Origin: Bacteroidia bacterium
GTDB taxonomy: Bacteria > Bacteroidota > Bacteroidia > UKL13-3
Assembly: GCA_025454975.1 (NCBI GenBank)
Contig: JALONK010000006.1
Span: 40,942 to 104,941 of the forward strand
DNA: 64,000 nucleotides
Direction of reading: 5' to 3'
The notes under the pieces: generated by a model
The model's input: only the letters and a program-made list of their open reading frames with translations
Told to the model about the DNA's origin: nothing
The model's database searches: none
Shown: positions 28,543 to 38,728 of the stretch, in pieces
Layout: every line of letters starts with the position of its first letter
Numbering within the stretch: position 1 is the stretch's first letter
Translations under genes and position numbers: made by a program

Positions 28543-28795
28543 AATCAAGAGTAGGCGATGTTTGTGCTTGTGATAAAATTTATGTGAAGTTAAAATATGG
28601 CTACCGCAATGTGTAGAAGCTTATGTTTTTTTTATAATAAAATTAGAATAGCTGTCGCATAAGTAACTATAACCTCTACTAAATACCCTTTGAACCTACA
28701 TCAACGAAATTAATTTTAAATTGCACACCTAAATTATAATGTTGCAGGTATATGTCTTTTGCAGGTTAATACCTTAATTTGAATAGAAGTTAATT

Positions 28796-29629
28796 ATGGA
28801 AATAAAAGATTTTGCGGATAATATCTATCTTGAAGACGGAATATGGTTTTCGAAAAACAACAGAGGTATTTCGTATCCTAAGGATGGAAATATGAATTGT
28901 TTTGAAATAGAAAAAGATAGTTTTTGGTTTAACCATAGAAACAATTGTATTTCGGAGGCGGTAAAAATTTATTCTCCTGATAAAACCTTTTTTGATATCG
29001 GTGGTGGTAATGGTTATGTTGCTAAAGCACTCGAAGAAAATAATATCCAAACCATATTAATTGAACCCGGTTTAGAAGGCGCCTTAAATGCTAAAAAACG
29101 TGGCCTGAAAAACATTATTTGTTCAACATTTGAGGATGCCGGCGTTAAACCAAATTCTTGTCAGTCTATTGGTTTGTTTGATGTGGTTGAACATATTGAA
29201 GATGATATAAAATTTTTACAATCTATTCACCAAATTCTCTCCAATAATGGTCATGTATATATAACTGTTCCGGCCTTCAAATTTTTATGGTCGAACGAGG
29301 ATACTGATGCCGGACATTTTAGACGTTATACTGTTAACCAACTTTGCTCAACTTTAAGAAACAGCGGTTTTGAAATTGTATATGCATCATACATTTTTTC
29401 TATTCTGCCTATTCCAATCTTTTTGTTCCGAACCATTCCAAGCTTTTTAGGGTTTAATAGAAAGTCGAACGACCTTCAAAAACACAAACAGGAGCACTCA
29501 AAAAACAAAGGATTTATTTCGGCGGTGTTAGATAAAATTTGGAATAAGGAATTAAAGGCCATCAAGCAGAAGAAAGCAATTGCTTTTGGCGGGAGTTGTT
29601 TTGTTATTGCAAGAAAAAAGGATGTTTGA
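28796..29629 (+). CDS. Class I SAM-dependent methyltransferase
   Basis: FFDIGGGNGYVAKAL motif I, IGLFDVVEHIEDD, HVYITVPA. Confidence 0.88.
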   Translation: MEIKDFADNIYLEDGIWFSKNNRGISYPKDGNMNCFEIEKDSFWFNHRNNCISEAVKIYSPDKTFFDIGGGNGYVAKALEENNIQTILIEPGLEGALNAKKRGLKNIICSTFEDAGVKPNSCQSIGLFDVVEHIEDDIKFLQSIHQILSNNGHVYITVPAFKFLWSNEDTDAGHFRRYTVNQLCSTLRNSGFEIVYASYIFSILPIPIFLFRTIPSFLGFNRKSNDLQKHKQEHSKNKGFISAVLDKIWNKELKAIKQKKAIAFGGSCFVIARKKDV

Positions 29630-29721
29630 ACTGTTACCAAACGGTAGTTTTTAACCCAAACTATACCAACTCTATTAAAGTAGTAACTATTCTTATACAA
29701 ATAATAAGTTAGCTCAGCATT

Positions 29722-30894
29722 TTATTTTCCGGGCAATTCTATTTTACCATCAGCATGTTTAGCGAAACGGCCTTTGGTTCGGTCGTGTACCTGGTCATAT
29801 TTTCTCCATGGCCAACCGCCGAATTGTGTTCGGTGATAATCATCAAATGCTTGCTTAATTTCTTCCTTAGTATTCATTACAAATGGTCCGTATTGAATAA
29901 CCTGTTCACCAATAGGTTTGCCTTGTAGCATCAAAATACCGGCAGTTTTATTTCCGTTTTTTAAAATTAACTCAATATTCGGTTTAACTTCTATGGAATA
30001 ATAACCTTCAACTTTTTCGCCATTAATGGTGATGTCGGCACCTTCATAAAAATACAACATACGGTTAATTCCAACTTGCGTTTTTGGTAGTTTCCATTCA
30101 GCATTAGCATCCATTATTATATTCCATACAGCTACTTCATGGTTAGGGTCGGCAGCCCACGAATCGGGCGGAGGTGCTGCTGCTTTTTCTTTACCTAATT
30201 TACCTGCAATAACTTCAACTAAAGTTTTACGATTGTTAGCATCCTTATGAAAATGTTTAGGAATTTTTTCGTTCCATAACATTTTAAAATGCGGTTCAAC
30301 CATTTTGTTACGTTTAGGAAGATTTAACCAAATTTGAAACAACTCCATCGGGTTGTCTTTATCTTGATTAATGAGGGGAAACATTTCTGAATGTTGCACA
30401 CCTTTTCCTGCCGTCATCCATTGTACATCACCATTTCCATACCTACCTGCGGCTCCCATGGAGTCGGCATGATCAACAATACCTTTACGTACAATAGTAA
30501 TAGTTTCGAATCCGCGATGAGGATGACCCGGAAATCCCGGAACTACTTTTCCATGATACATCCTGAAGCCATCTTTTATGATAAAATCGTCGCCTAAATT
30601 TCGTCCTTTAAAGTGGCTAGATGCCGGTCCCATTTGCTCATTACCTTTAGGAAAATCATCTTCGTGGTGTACACAAAACAAAAACGGATCTAATGTATCC
30701 CATTGAAAACCCATAGGCGTTTTTTTAAGGATAACTTTTTCGGCTTGTAAGGCTGACAGATAGCCTTTTTTCAAACGATTGGCAGCAGACACCGCAGGAA
30801 GTGCAAAGACCGCTCCTATGGCAGCAGCAAAACGAGTTAAGAAATTTCGGCGGTGCAACTGATCACTCATGTTTGTGATAAAATGTTTATTCAA
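29722..30894 (-). CDS. Pirin-family protein with Tat-type signal peptide
   Basis: MSDQLHRRNFLTRFAAAIGAVFALPAVSAA twin-arginine signal; pirin motifs GFPGHPHRGFETITIVRKG, WMTAGKGVQHSEM. Confidence 0.9.
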   Translation of the reverse strand: MNKHFITNMSDQLHRRNFLTRFAAAIGAVFALPAVSAANRLKKGYLSALQAEKVILKKTPMGFQWDTLDPFLFCVHHEDDFPKGNEQMGPASSHFKGRNLGDDFIIKDGFRMYHGKVVPGFPGHPHRGFETITIVRKGIVDHADSMGAAGRYGNGDVQWMTAGKGVQHSEMFPLINQDKDNPMELFQIWLNLPKRNKMVEPHFKMLWNEKIPKHFHKDANNRKTLVEVIAGKLGKEKAAAPPPDSWAADPNHEVAVWNIIMDANAEWKLPKTQVGINRMLYFYEGADITINGEKVEGYYSIEVKPNIELILKNGNKTAGILMLQGKPIGEQVIQYGPFVMNTKEEIKQAFDDYHRTQFGGWPWRKYDQVHDRTKGRFAKHADGKIELPGK

Positions 30895-31064
30895 ACATAC
30901 AACAAGTTAGCTAAGCAATGGTATCAGAAAAATTGATGTTGGCCATAATACTTTTTTTATGTTCAATTAAACCACAAAAGTAAAAAACCATTATTGTTGT
31001 TCTTAAACAGTTATTTAATACTACTGATGCATTACTTTTGGTGCTTTGATATGAATGGATAGTT

Positions 31065-31256
31065 ATGGATGAACATAATGAAAAAGTTTGTGAGCGATGT
31101 AAACAAACTTTTATATGTAAAGTAAATGACATTGCGAATTGTGAATGCAATATTTCCTTGAAGGCATCAACCCGAGCTTATATTGCCCATCATTATCATG
31201 ATTGTTTGTGTGTAAATTGTTTGATTACCTTGGAATCACAAATAGATGAATTGTAG
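31065..31256 (+). CDS. Small cysteine-rich CWC-type zinc-binding protein
   Basis: 63 aa, CERCKQTFIC ... CEC ... CLCVNCL. Confidence 0.75.
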   Translation: MDEHNEKVCERCKQTFICKVNDIANCECNISLKASTRAYIAHHYHDCLCVNCLITLESQIDEL

Positions 31257-31338
31257 TTTTACTTCAACTGACTCATAAGTTTATTTATAAGTTAAAGTTT
31301 ATTGAAAGAAATAAAAATGTGGTTGGAAGTAAATTTCT

Positions 31339-31445
31339 GCGTTAGGGATTGACGCGGAAATCCTTTTGGAAGTGCTGCTCGGCGCGTGGGCAAAAGATTG
31401 GAGCAAAAGCCCGACCTTAGCATTTAAAGCTAAGGGAACGCCCAC
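31339..31445. repeat. Structured GC-rich intergenic element (possible dispersed repeat or structured RNA)
   Basis: GCGTT...AACGC outer pairing, CCTTAGC-atttaaa-GCTAAGG hairpin, GGGC/GCCC pairing; sharply GC-richer than flanks. Confidence 0.5.
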
Positions 31446-31480
31446 AAAAAAAGTCCGATGTTTTCACCGGACTTTTATTT
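31446..31480. terminator. Bidirectional Rho-independent terminator
   Basis: AAAAGTCCG-atgttttcac-CGGACTTTT between convergent genes. Confidence 0.8.
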
Positions 31481-31498
31481 ATAAATTTAAGTTAACTA

Positions 31499-32674
31499 TT
31501 ACACTTTTTTAATTACAATGGCTGATGCACCGCCACCACCATTGCAAATACCGATAGCACCTATCGAGCCACCTTCGTTATGCAGAACGGATGTCAATGT
31601 AGTTACGATACGTGAGCCGCTGCTTCCTAGCGCATGTCCCAAGGCAATTGCGCCTCCATACACATTTACTTTTTTCGAATCAATACCTAATAGTTTATTG
31701 TTGATGATACCTACTACGGCGAAGGCTTCATTAAATTCAAAATAATCAACTTCATCAGTTGTTACTCCTGCCATTTTTAGGGCTTTAGGTACGGCTAATG
31801 AAGGTGCTGTAGTAAACCACTCAGGTTGATGTGCGGCATCAGCAAATCCGATAATTTGAGCCAATGGTTTAAGTCCTAATTCTTTTACTTTATCGCCGCT
31901 CATTAATACTAATGCACTTGCCCCATCACTTAAAGGTGAAGCATTAGCTGCGGTTATTGAACCATTTTTATCGAAAACAGGTTTTAAGGTTTTCATTTTA
32001 TCGAAGTTAACTTTAGTATATTGTTCATCTTCGGTTAACACGATTGGATCTTTTCCTTTAACAGGAATTTCAACGGGGATTATTTCATTAAATGCTTTTT
32101 TGTCAAATGCTGCTTTGGCGCGTGTGTAGCTTTGAATAGCAAATTCATCCTGTTCTTCGCGGCTGATGTGGTGGGTGGTGGCGCATAATTCGCCGGCATT
32201 ACCCATGTGAAAGTTGTTATATACATCCCACAAACCATCCTTAATTAATCCGTCTTGAATTTGACCATGACCTAAGCGGTATCCATTTCTTGCTTTATCA
32301 AGATAATAAGGAACATTGCTCATGCTTTCCATTCCGCCTGCAACCACTACATCGTTTTGTCCGGTGATAATGCTTTGTGCAGCCAACATAATTGATTTAC
32401 TTCCGCTGGCACATACTTTATTTATGGTTGTTGATGGAACAGTATTTGGAATACCGGCACCAATCATGGCTTGTGTGGCAGGGGCTTGTCCTAAGCCTGC
32501 GCTTAACACATTTCCCATAAATACTTCATTTACCAACTCGGGTGCGATACCTGCTTTTTCAAGTGCACCTTTAATGGCTATTGAACCTAATTGAGTTGCA
32601 GAAAATCCTGATAATGCTCCACCAAATGTTCCAACTGGTGTGCGGGCTACTGAAACAATAAATACTTCTTTCAT
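31499..32674 (-). CDS. Acetyl-CoA acetyltransferase (thiolase)
   Basis: MKEVFIVSVARTPVGTFGG, NKVCASGSKSIMLAAQ, GGAIALGHALGSSGSRIV, CNGGGGASA; ORF extends to 32695 but the internal ATG fits the family start. Confidence 0.95.
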   Translation of the reverse strand: MKEVFIVSVARTPVGTFGGALSGFSATQLGSIAIKGALEKAGIAPELVNEVFMGNVLSAGLGQAPATQAMIGAGIPNTVPSTTINKVCASGSKSIMLAAQSIITGQNDVVVAGGMESMSNVPYYLDKARNGYRLGHGQIQDGLIKDGLWDVYNNFHMGNAGELCATTHHISREEQDEFAIQSYTRAKAAFDKKAFNEIIPVEIPVKGKDPIVLTEDEQYTKVNFDKMKTLKPVFDKNGSITAANASPLSDGASALVLMSGDKVKELGLKPLAQIIGFADAAHQPEWFTTAPSLAVPKALKMAGVTTDEVDYFEFNEAFAVVGIINNKLLGIDSKKVNVYGGAIALGHALGSSGSRIVTTLTSVLHNEGGSIGAIGICNGGGGASAIVIKKV

Positions 32675-32803
32675 GTGTGTTATGTATTTGGGCAATTTAT
32701 TGATTGCCTTTGTGTGTTTATTTTGCGTGGCAAATGTAGCTATTTTATCAAATTACAGTATTTTATTTTTAGGTTGTTTATTTAATAACTTAATTCGCAC
32801 GAT

Positions 32804-33577
32804 ATGAGTATATCACGTGCATTTGTTTATGGAGATTTATTATTTGAAACCATGCGTTTACAAGGCGGTAGATTATGCTTAGCAGATTTGCATTTTGAAC
32901 GACTGACCGCAGGTATGAATCAATTGGGTTATCCTCTGCCTGATGATTGGCGTTTGGAAAGGTTTGAAGCATTGGTATATGATAAACTTAAATCGGGTTT
33001 GGTTGATGCCAGGGTTAGGTTGGTAGCTTATCGCGATGGTAATGGTTTTTATGTGCCAAGTAATGAAGAAATAAAATTTGATGTGTCTTTTTTTGAAAGG
33101 GTAACTCCCGCTACTGTGCTTAATACTTGTTGTATATACAGGACAATGCAAAAGTCATTTTCGCCTATAGCTGCTTACAAAACCGGTAATGCATTATTAT
33201 ATGTTGAAGCCGCTAGATATGCCGCACAACATGGCTATGATGATGCATTAATTTTAAATACAGAGGGAAGAATAATTGAAGCCACCTCAAGTAATATATT
33301 TTGGATAAATAATAACAATTTATTTACTACACCTCTTTCAGAGGGACCTATTAACGGGGTAATGCGCAGGTATTTGATAAACAGGTTGAAGCAGGTGGGG
33401 GTAATCATTCAAGAAAGGGTAATAAGTGAAGTTGAATTGAAGCGAGCAGATGCTGTGTTTATAACCAACAGTTTGCATCCAATTCGAATTGTGAAGCAGG
33501 TAGAAGATACTGTATATCCGCAACATGATTATTTAGAAGCAATGCAGTATGAATTGAATATATCGTTAAACCTTTAG
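32804..33577 (+). CDS. Aminotransferase class IV (aminodeoxychorismate lyase/BCAT-like)
   Basis: YKTGNALLYVEAARYAAQHGYDDALILNTEGRIIEATSSNIFWI, SLHPIRIV. Confidence 0.88.
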   Translation: MSISRAFVYGDLLFETMRLQGGRLCLADLHFERLTAGMNQLGYPLPDDWRLERFEALVYDKLKSGLVDARVRLVAYRDGNGFYVPSNEEIKFDVSFFERVTPATVLNTCCIYRTMQKSFSPIAAYKTGNALLYVEAARYAAQHGYDDALILNTEGRIIEATSSNIFWINNNNLFTTPLSEGPINGVMRRYLINRLKQVGVIIQERVISEVELKRADAVFITNSLHPIRIVKQVEDTVYPQHDYLEAMQYELNISLNL

Positions 33578-33617
33578 TTAGTTAGCAATACTTTATTATT
33601 TTCGTTTTTTTTAACAC

Positions 33618-35777
33618 ATGAAAAAAGGGATTTTATTTTTATCATTAATTGTTACCGGAGTAATTATTAGTGCATATACTTTTAAGAAAACAGATGAAGG
33701 AATGTTTCCTTTATCGGAGATGAAAAATATTGACATTCAAAAAGCAGGTTTGCAGATGTCGCCCAAAGATTTATATAATCCTGAAGGTGTAAGTTTAATT
33801 GATGCCATTGTAAGGGTTGGGGGATGCACAGGAAGCTTTTTAAGCAATGAAGGTTTATTGGTAACCAACCACCATTGTGCGTTTAGTTTTGTGCAGGCTA
33901 TCAGTGATGTAAAAAATGACTATATCAAGCATGGATTTTTAGCAAATAATCGTCAGGCCGAAGTTCCTGCAAAAGGTTTGGTGTGTAAAATTACCGCCAG
34001 TTATAAAGATGTTTCGGCAGATGTATTAAAAGGAACTGAACAAGCTGATGCGGTAACAAGGCTTAAAATAATTGCACAAAACATTAAACGAATTGCGGAG
34101 GACGAGAATAAGATAAATCCCGGATTACAATGCGAGATTTCAGAAATGTTTACCGGTAAAACTTATGTTTTATTCAGGTATAAATTATTAAAAGATGTAC
34201 GTTTGGTATATGTACCTCCTGTAAGTATCGGGAGTTATGGAGGCGAGTTGGATAATTGGGTGTGGCCTAGACATAGCGGCGACTTTGCATTTTTACGTGC
34301 TTATGTAGCACCTGATGGCTCGTCGGCTGATTATAATGAAAAGAATATTCCATACAAACCTGCTAAGTTCTTACAAGTAAATCCTAATGGAGTAAAAGAA
34401 AATGATTTTGTATTTATATTAGGTTATCCCGGCAGAACGTATCGTCATCAACCTGCGGGATTTTATGCTTATCACGAACAATTTTTATTAAGTTATATCA
34501 GTAATTTATTTGATTGGCAAATTAGCAGAATGGAAGATTTAGGTAAAACTGATTATGCATTAAACATAAAGTATGCAGCTCGTATAAAAAGTTTGGCCAA
34601 CACCACAAAAAACTTCAAAGGGAAGTTACAAGGATTTAAGCGCGCAGGTTTAACCGAAAAAAAGCGTAAAGAAGAAGCAGAATTACAACAATTTATTAAT
34701 AATAACCCTGCGTTGGCAGCAAAATATGGTAAGTTAATTCCTCGTATTAATGAATTATATGATGATTTATTAAAAGTAGCTTCACGCAATTTATGGTTAG
34801 ATCAGATATATAGTTTATCGCCATTGGTCTATACAGCAGCAACCTTATCTACCTTTCAAGAGCAATATGAGGCTTTACCAAAACAGGAAAGAAAAAAGTT
34901 TATTACTCAACAACAGGAAGCTTTTAAAAAGGCAATGCTAAAACCGATTGGTGCGTATGATGCAAATTTAGATGCCGATGGTTTAATAAAGATGTTAACT
35001 GATGCATCTGAATTTAAAGGAACAAACCAATTGGCATCTATAGCTTCAATTACGAATGTGAGTAAGTCGAAAGGCCAATACATAGCACTGGTAGGTGAAT
35101 GGTATAAAAAAAGTAAATTAGCTGATCCGCGTTGGGTAAAAGAAATGCTTGATAAAGATCCTTCAAAGTTATTGGCTTATAAAGATGATGTGGTTCAATT
35201 TGCCAAAATGTTACAAGCAGAAATGATGACTTATGATGCATTAGATTTAAAACGGGATGGCGAATTAAATCAGTTGATGGCATCATTGATAGAAGTTAAA
35301 CAATTATGGAAGCAACAATCCTTTATTCCTGATGCTAATTCAACTTTACGTTTTACCTATGGCAACATCAAAGGTTATAGTCCGAACGATGGTATGTATG
35401 CCAAACCATTTACCACTTTAAAGGGTATTATTGAAAAGGAAGATACGTTGGAGTATGCATTATTAGATGCTATCAAACAGTTATATTTATCGCACGACTT
35501 AGGTACTTTTATGAGTATGGATTTACAAGATTTACCTGTAAATATTTTATATAATTTAGACACCACAGGAGGTAATAGCGGCAGTCCGGTAATGAATGCC
35601 AAGGGACAATTGATTGGGGTAAATTTCGACCGTGCATTTACAGCAACTATTAATGATTATGCTTGGAATGAAACCTACAGCCGAAGTGTTGGTGTAGATA
35701 TTAGGTATGTTTTATGGGTACTACAAAAAGTAGCTAAGGCTGATCATGTAATTAATGAACTAAGTTTAGTTAATTAA
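33618..35777 (+). CDS. S46 family peptidase (DPP7/DPP11-like)
   Basis: GGCTGSFLSNEGLLVTNHHCAF (His), TTGGNSGSPVMNAKGQLIGVNFDR (Ser). Confidence 0.95.
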   Translation: MKKGILFLSLIVTGVIISAYTFKKTDEGMFPLSEMKNIDIQKAGLQMSPKDLYNPEGVSLIDAIVRVGGCTGSFLSNEGLLVTNHHCAFSFVQAISDVKNDYIKHGFLANNRQAEVPAKGLVCKITASYKDVSADVLKGTEQADAVTRLKIIAQNIKRIAEDENKINPGLQCEISEMFTGKTYVLFRYKLLKDVRLVYVPPVSIGSYGGELDNWVWPRHSGDFAFLRAYVAPDGSSADYNEKNIPYKPAKFLQVNPNGVKENDFVFILGYPGRTYRHQPAGFYAYHEQFLLSYISNLFDWQISRMEDLGKTDYALNIKYAARIKSLANTTKNFKGKLQGFKRAGLTEKKRKEEAELQQFINNNPALAAKYGKLIPRINELYDDLLKVASRNLWLDQIYSLSPLVYTAATLSTFQEQYEALPKQERKKFITQQQEAFKKAMLKPIGAYDANLDADGLIKMLTDASEFKGTNQLASIASITNVSKSKGQYIALVGEWYKKSKLADPRWVKEMLDKDPSKLLAYKDDVVQFAKMLQAEMMTYDALDLKRDGELNQLMASLIEVKQLWKQQSFIPDANSTLRFTYGNIKGYSPNDGMYAKPFTTLKGIIEKEDTLEYALLDAIKQLYLSHDLGTFMSMDLQDLPVNILYNLDTTGGNSGSPVMNAKGQLIGVNFDRAFTATINDYAWNETYSRSVGVDIRYVLWVLQKVAKADHVINELSLVN

Positions 35778-36406
35778 AAGGCAAACCCTACACTAATACC
35801 TGCCCTAACGGTTGAGCCAAAAATATAACTGTTACTAATTCCTTTTCCAGTATAATCTTCATCTTCGGTTGAAGATACTTTTAAGCCATTTTTTATGGTT
35901 TCTGATTTTAGATTGATTTGGTTACCTAAACCAAACCATGTATCAAGCAAGATCGTATTTTTAAACAAGAATTGTTTGCCAACTACAAATCCGAATCCTA
36001 AAGATGACATGATATGTTGAGTTAAAACAGCCCTTTCCTTTGAGTTTCTTTCGTAGTTCATTAATCTGCTGTATGCGCCGATATAAGTACCATTTATTCC
36101 GAATCCGGTTAAATTGTAACGATAGTCTAATGTGTAATTTTGCCCAACCAACCTGCTTTCGTTAGAACTAAATACCAACGATTTATGAGCTGCAAATTCG
36201 AGGTGAGTGAAAGTGAATTGAAAAGAGTGGTATGGGTATAACAAATGCTGATAACTTAATGTGATGGCGTTGTATGCAGGGCTAAGTATATTAATTTTAA
36301 TGCCATTAATTTTTTGAGGTGCAGCTTTAGGGTTCAGTTTAGTTTGGGCCAACAATACCGGCGACAAAACATAGCTGAGGAATATAAACGATATTATTTT
36401 TTTCAT
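35774..36406 (-). CDS. Secreted beta-barrel-like protein, paralog 1 of 3
   Basis: Signal peptide; INGIKINILSPAYNAITLSYQHLL near N-terminus and C-terminal RAGISVGFAF. Confidence 0.65.
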   Translation of the reverse strand: MKKIISFIFLSYVLSPVLLAQTKLNPKAAPQKINGIKINILSPAYNAITLSYQHLLYPYHSFQFTFTHLEFAAHKSLVFSSNESRLVGQNYTLDYRYNLTGFGINGTYIGAYSRLMNYERNSKERAVLTQHIMSSLGFGFVVGKQFLFKNTILLDTWFGLGNQINLKSETIKNGLKVSSTEDEDYTGKGISNSYIFGSTVRAGISVGFAF

Positions 36407-36408
36407 GG

Positions 36409-37119
36409 TTAGAAGCTAAAACCTATTTGAATACCTGAACGAAAGCCGTATCCTGCAATATAACTATTTAGTGTACTGGGTCCTAAAAGCCTGTCGCTAA
36501 AACCTAAAAAGGGTTTGCCGTTCGGAGCTTCCCTTTTCGTTTGTTTATCAAGAAGAAATTGATAGGCAGGGCCTAAAAATAAATCAATAGTTAAGCGATC
36601 GTAAAAAATAAATTGTTTGCAATACAATACACCAATACCGGTTGAAATAAATTCAGATGACTCATTTACTTCTACAACTGCCATTCGAACACCATAATTA
36701 TACCCTGTATATTTGGCATTATAATTTAAATATTGCAAGCGAATAAACGGACTTATTATATGTTGTTTATTTCCTTTTTTCTGGATTACAAATCTGTAAT
36801 CAAATGTGGCACTTACACCTTTATAAACCGACTTGTTATATTGATATTCGTCATACACATCAATAGGATCATTGAAGTTGATGTAGGCACAGCTGATTTG
36901 AAAACTTCTATTTTCATTGATACGTTTTTCAAAGCCTAGGTTAATGCAATTAAATATAGCACTTAGTGGGTTAAGTTTTAAGGTATAAGTAAAGTTATTT
37001 TCGTCTTCATTTTTACCGATAAGAGGTTGTTGAGCCGAAACCAAGTGGTAGATGAAGGTGAACATGAATAGAAAAATGACTTTTGTTTTCATGGATGCCG
37101 ATTTAAAAGGAATAACCAA
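36409..37119 (-). CDS. Secreted beta-barrel-like protein, paralog 2 of 3
   Basis: YTLKLNPLSAIFNCINLGFEKRINENRSFQI and C-terminal RSGIQIGFSF. Confidence 0.65.
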   Translation of the reverse strand: MVIPFKSASMKTKVIFLFMFTFIYHLVSAQQPLIGKNEDENNFTYTLKLNPLSAIFNCINLGFEKRINENRSFQISCAYINFNDPIDVYDEYQYNKSVYKGVSATFDYRFVIQKKGNKQHIISPFIRLQYLNYNAKYTGYNYGVRMAVVEVNESSEFISTGIGVLYCKQFIFYDRLTIDLFLGPAYQFLLDKQTKREAPNGKPFLGFSDRLLGPSTLNSYIAGYGFRSGIQIGFSF

Positions 37120-37660
37120 TATGCATACCGGCTCTTAACCAATATGCATTTACTATTGGCAGATTCGTATCTATAAAAGTTTGCAGGTTATTATTATCTA
37201 CAATTGATGTTCTAGCATAATAAGGTCCTCCAAATATATCTACACAAAATCTTTCACTTATTTTTTTCTGATAACCAATAAGCAATCCGCCGGAATAAGT
37301 ATTAAAATTGCCTGGTACTTTAAATAATTTTATGTAATGATACCTTATAAAAGGTTGAATGTACCAACCTACCATTTCATTAGATTCGAGGTAAAAGCGA
37401 TATTCAGCACTTAATCCAAAAGTTCTTCCTTCGTTTACGGCGAATGAATTTAAGTAGCTTACATAGTTTACTGTGCTAATGAATGATGCATCTTTACTTA
37501 GTCTTTTTTCGTATTGTAAGGTAAGTGCGTCAACCGCGGGACTAAAAGGATTAATTTTTATGTAATGATTAAATTCTTTCTTTTTATTTTCTTTTCTAAT
37601 TTGTCCGCAAACATTTGAAACAAAAAAGAAACATAAAGGTATTATTATAAAATATCTCAT
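37103..37660 (-). CDS. Secreted beta-barrel-like protein, paralog 3 of 3
   Basis: YIKINPFSPAVDALTLQYEKRLSKDASFI and C-terminal RAGMHIGYSF. Confidence 0.65.
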   Translation of the reverse strand: MRYFIIIPLCFFFVSNVCGQIRKENKKKEFNHYIKINPFSPAVDALTLQYEKRLSKDASFISTVNYVSYLNSFAVNEGRTFGLSAEYRFYLESNEMVGWYIQPFIRYHYIKLFKVPGNFNTYSGGLLIGYQKKISERFCVDIFGGPYYARTSIVDNNNLQTFIDTNLPIVNAYWLRAGMHIGYSF

Positions 37661-37726
37661 AAGGTTAGTACATCCGAATGTAAGGATTAAAAATTAAGTT
37701 TACAATAAAACATACTTTGATTTTGT

Positions 37727-38728
37727 ATGAAACAATTGATTGAGTTTAACGAAAATGGCATGTATGTGCGTGCAGCGGATGTATATATTGACCCTTGGAG
37801 GCCAGTAAAAAGGGCAATCATTACTCATGCACACAGCGACCACGCGCGTTGGGGTATGGGAGCTTATTTAAGTCAACACCAATCCATACCTTTTTTAAAG
37901 CGTCGTTTAGGTGATGGGATTTATGAAGGTTTAAATTATAGACAATCCATACAAATTAATGGAGTAGAGATAACATTGTTCCCATCCGGTCATGTACCCG
38001 GTGCAGCGCAAGTGAGGGTTAAATATGAAGGTGAAACATGGGTAGCATCCGGCGATTATAAAACAGTGGATGATGGTATTTCAGAACCATTTGAACCTGT
38101 ATTATGTGATACATTTATTACTGAGAGTACCTTTGGTTTACCGGTATTTAATTGGCCTGAGCTTGCAGTTTTAACACATCAGATTAACCAATGGTGGCAG
38201 CAGAATATATATGAACAAAAATGTTCGGTAGTATTTGCCTATTCTCTTGGAAAAGCGCAACGTATTTTGCAAATGTTAAATCCTGAATTAGGTAAAATTT
38301 ATGTACATGGAGCCGTTGCTTCAATGAACGAAGCATGTATTGAGGCCGGATTAACACTTCATACTTATCACACTGTGCAACCTTCAACTACTGATTATGC
38401 AGGCGCTTTGGTTATTGCACCACCTTCTGCACTTGGTTCTCCATGGTTAAAAAAGTTTGAACCTTATGATACAGCCATGGCAAGCGGGTGGATGAATATG
38501 CGAGGAACTAGGAGAAGAAATGCTGTGGATACAGGATTTGTTATAAGTGATCATGCTGATTGGCAAGGATTGAATAATGCGATAAAAAATACAGGTGCAG
38601 AACAGGTAATTGTAACTCATGGATATACTGCCATATTTGCTAAATGGTTAAGTGAAAATGGTTATCAGGCTATTGACGTGAAGACTGCGTATGAGGGCGA
38701 AACTTTAATAAATAATGATAGCGAATGA
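37727..38728 (+). CDS. Ligase-associated DNA exonuclease (MBL-fold, beta-CASP-like)
   Basis: AIITHAHSDHARWG metallo-beta-lactamase motif, FPSGHVPGAAQVRV; 4-nt overlap with the DNA ligase gene. Confidence 0.9.
   Translation: MKQLIEFNENGMYVRAADVYIDPWRPVKRAIITHAHSDHARWGMGAYLSQHQSIPFLKRRLGDGIYEGLNYRQSIQINGVEITLFPSGHVPGAAQVRVKYEGETWVASGDYKTVDDGISEPFEPVLCDTFITESTFGLPVFNWPELAVLTHQINQWWQQNIYEQKCSVVFAYSLGKAQRILQMLNPELGKIYVHGAVASMNEACIEAGLTLHTYHTVQPSTTDYAGALVIAPPSALGSPWLKKFEPYDTAMASGWMNMRGTRRRNAVDTGFVISDHADWQGLNNAIKNTGAEQVIVTHGYTAIFAKWLSENGYQAIDVKTAYEGETLINNDSE

Noticed and set aside
31518-32594. Plus-strand ORFs opposite the thiolase gene
   Set aside because: Antisense to a clear, full-length thiolase; composition is that of a shadow frame.
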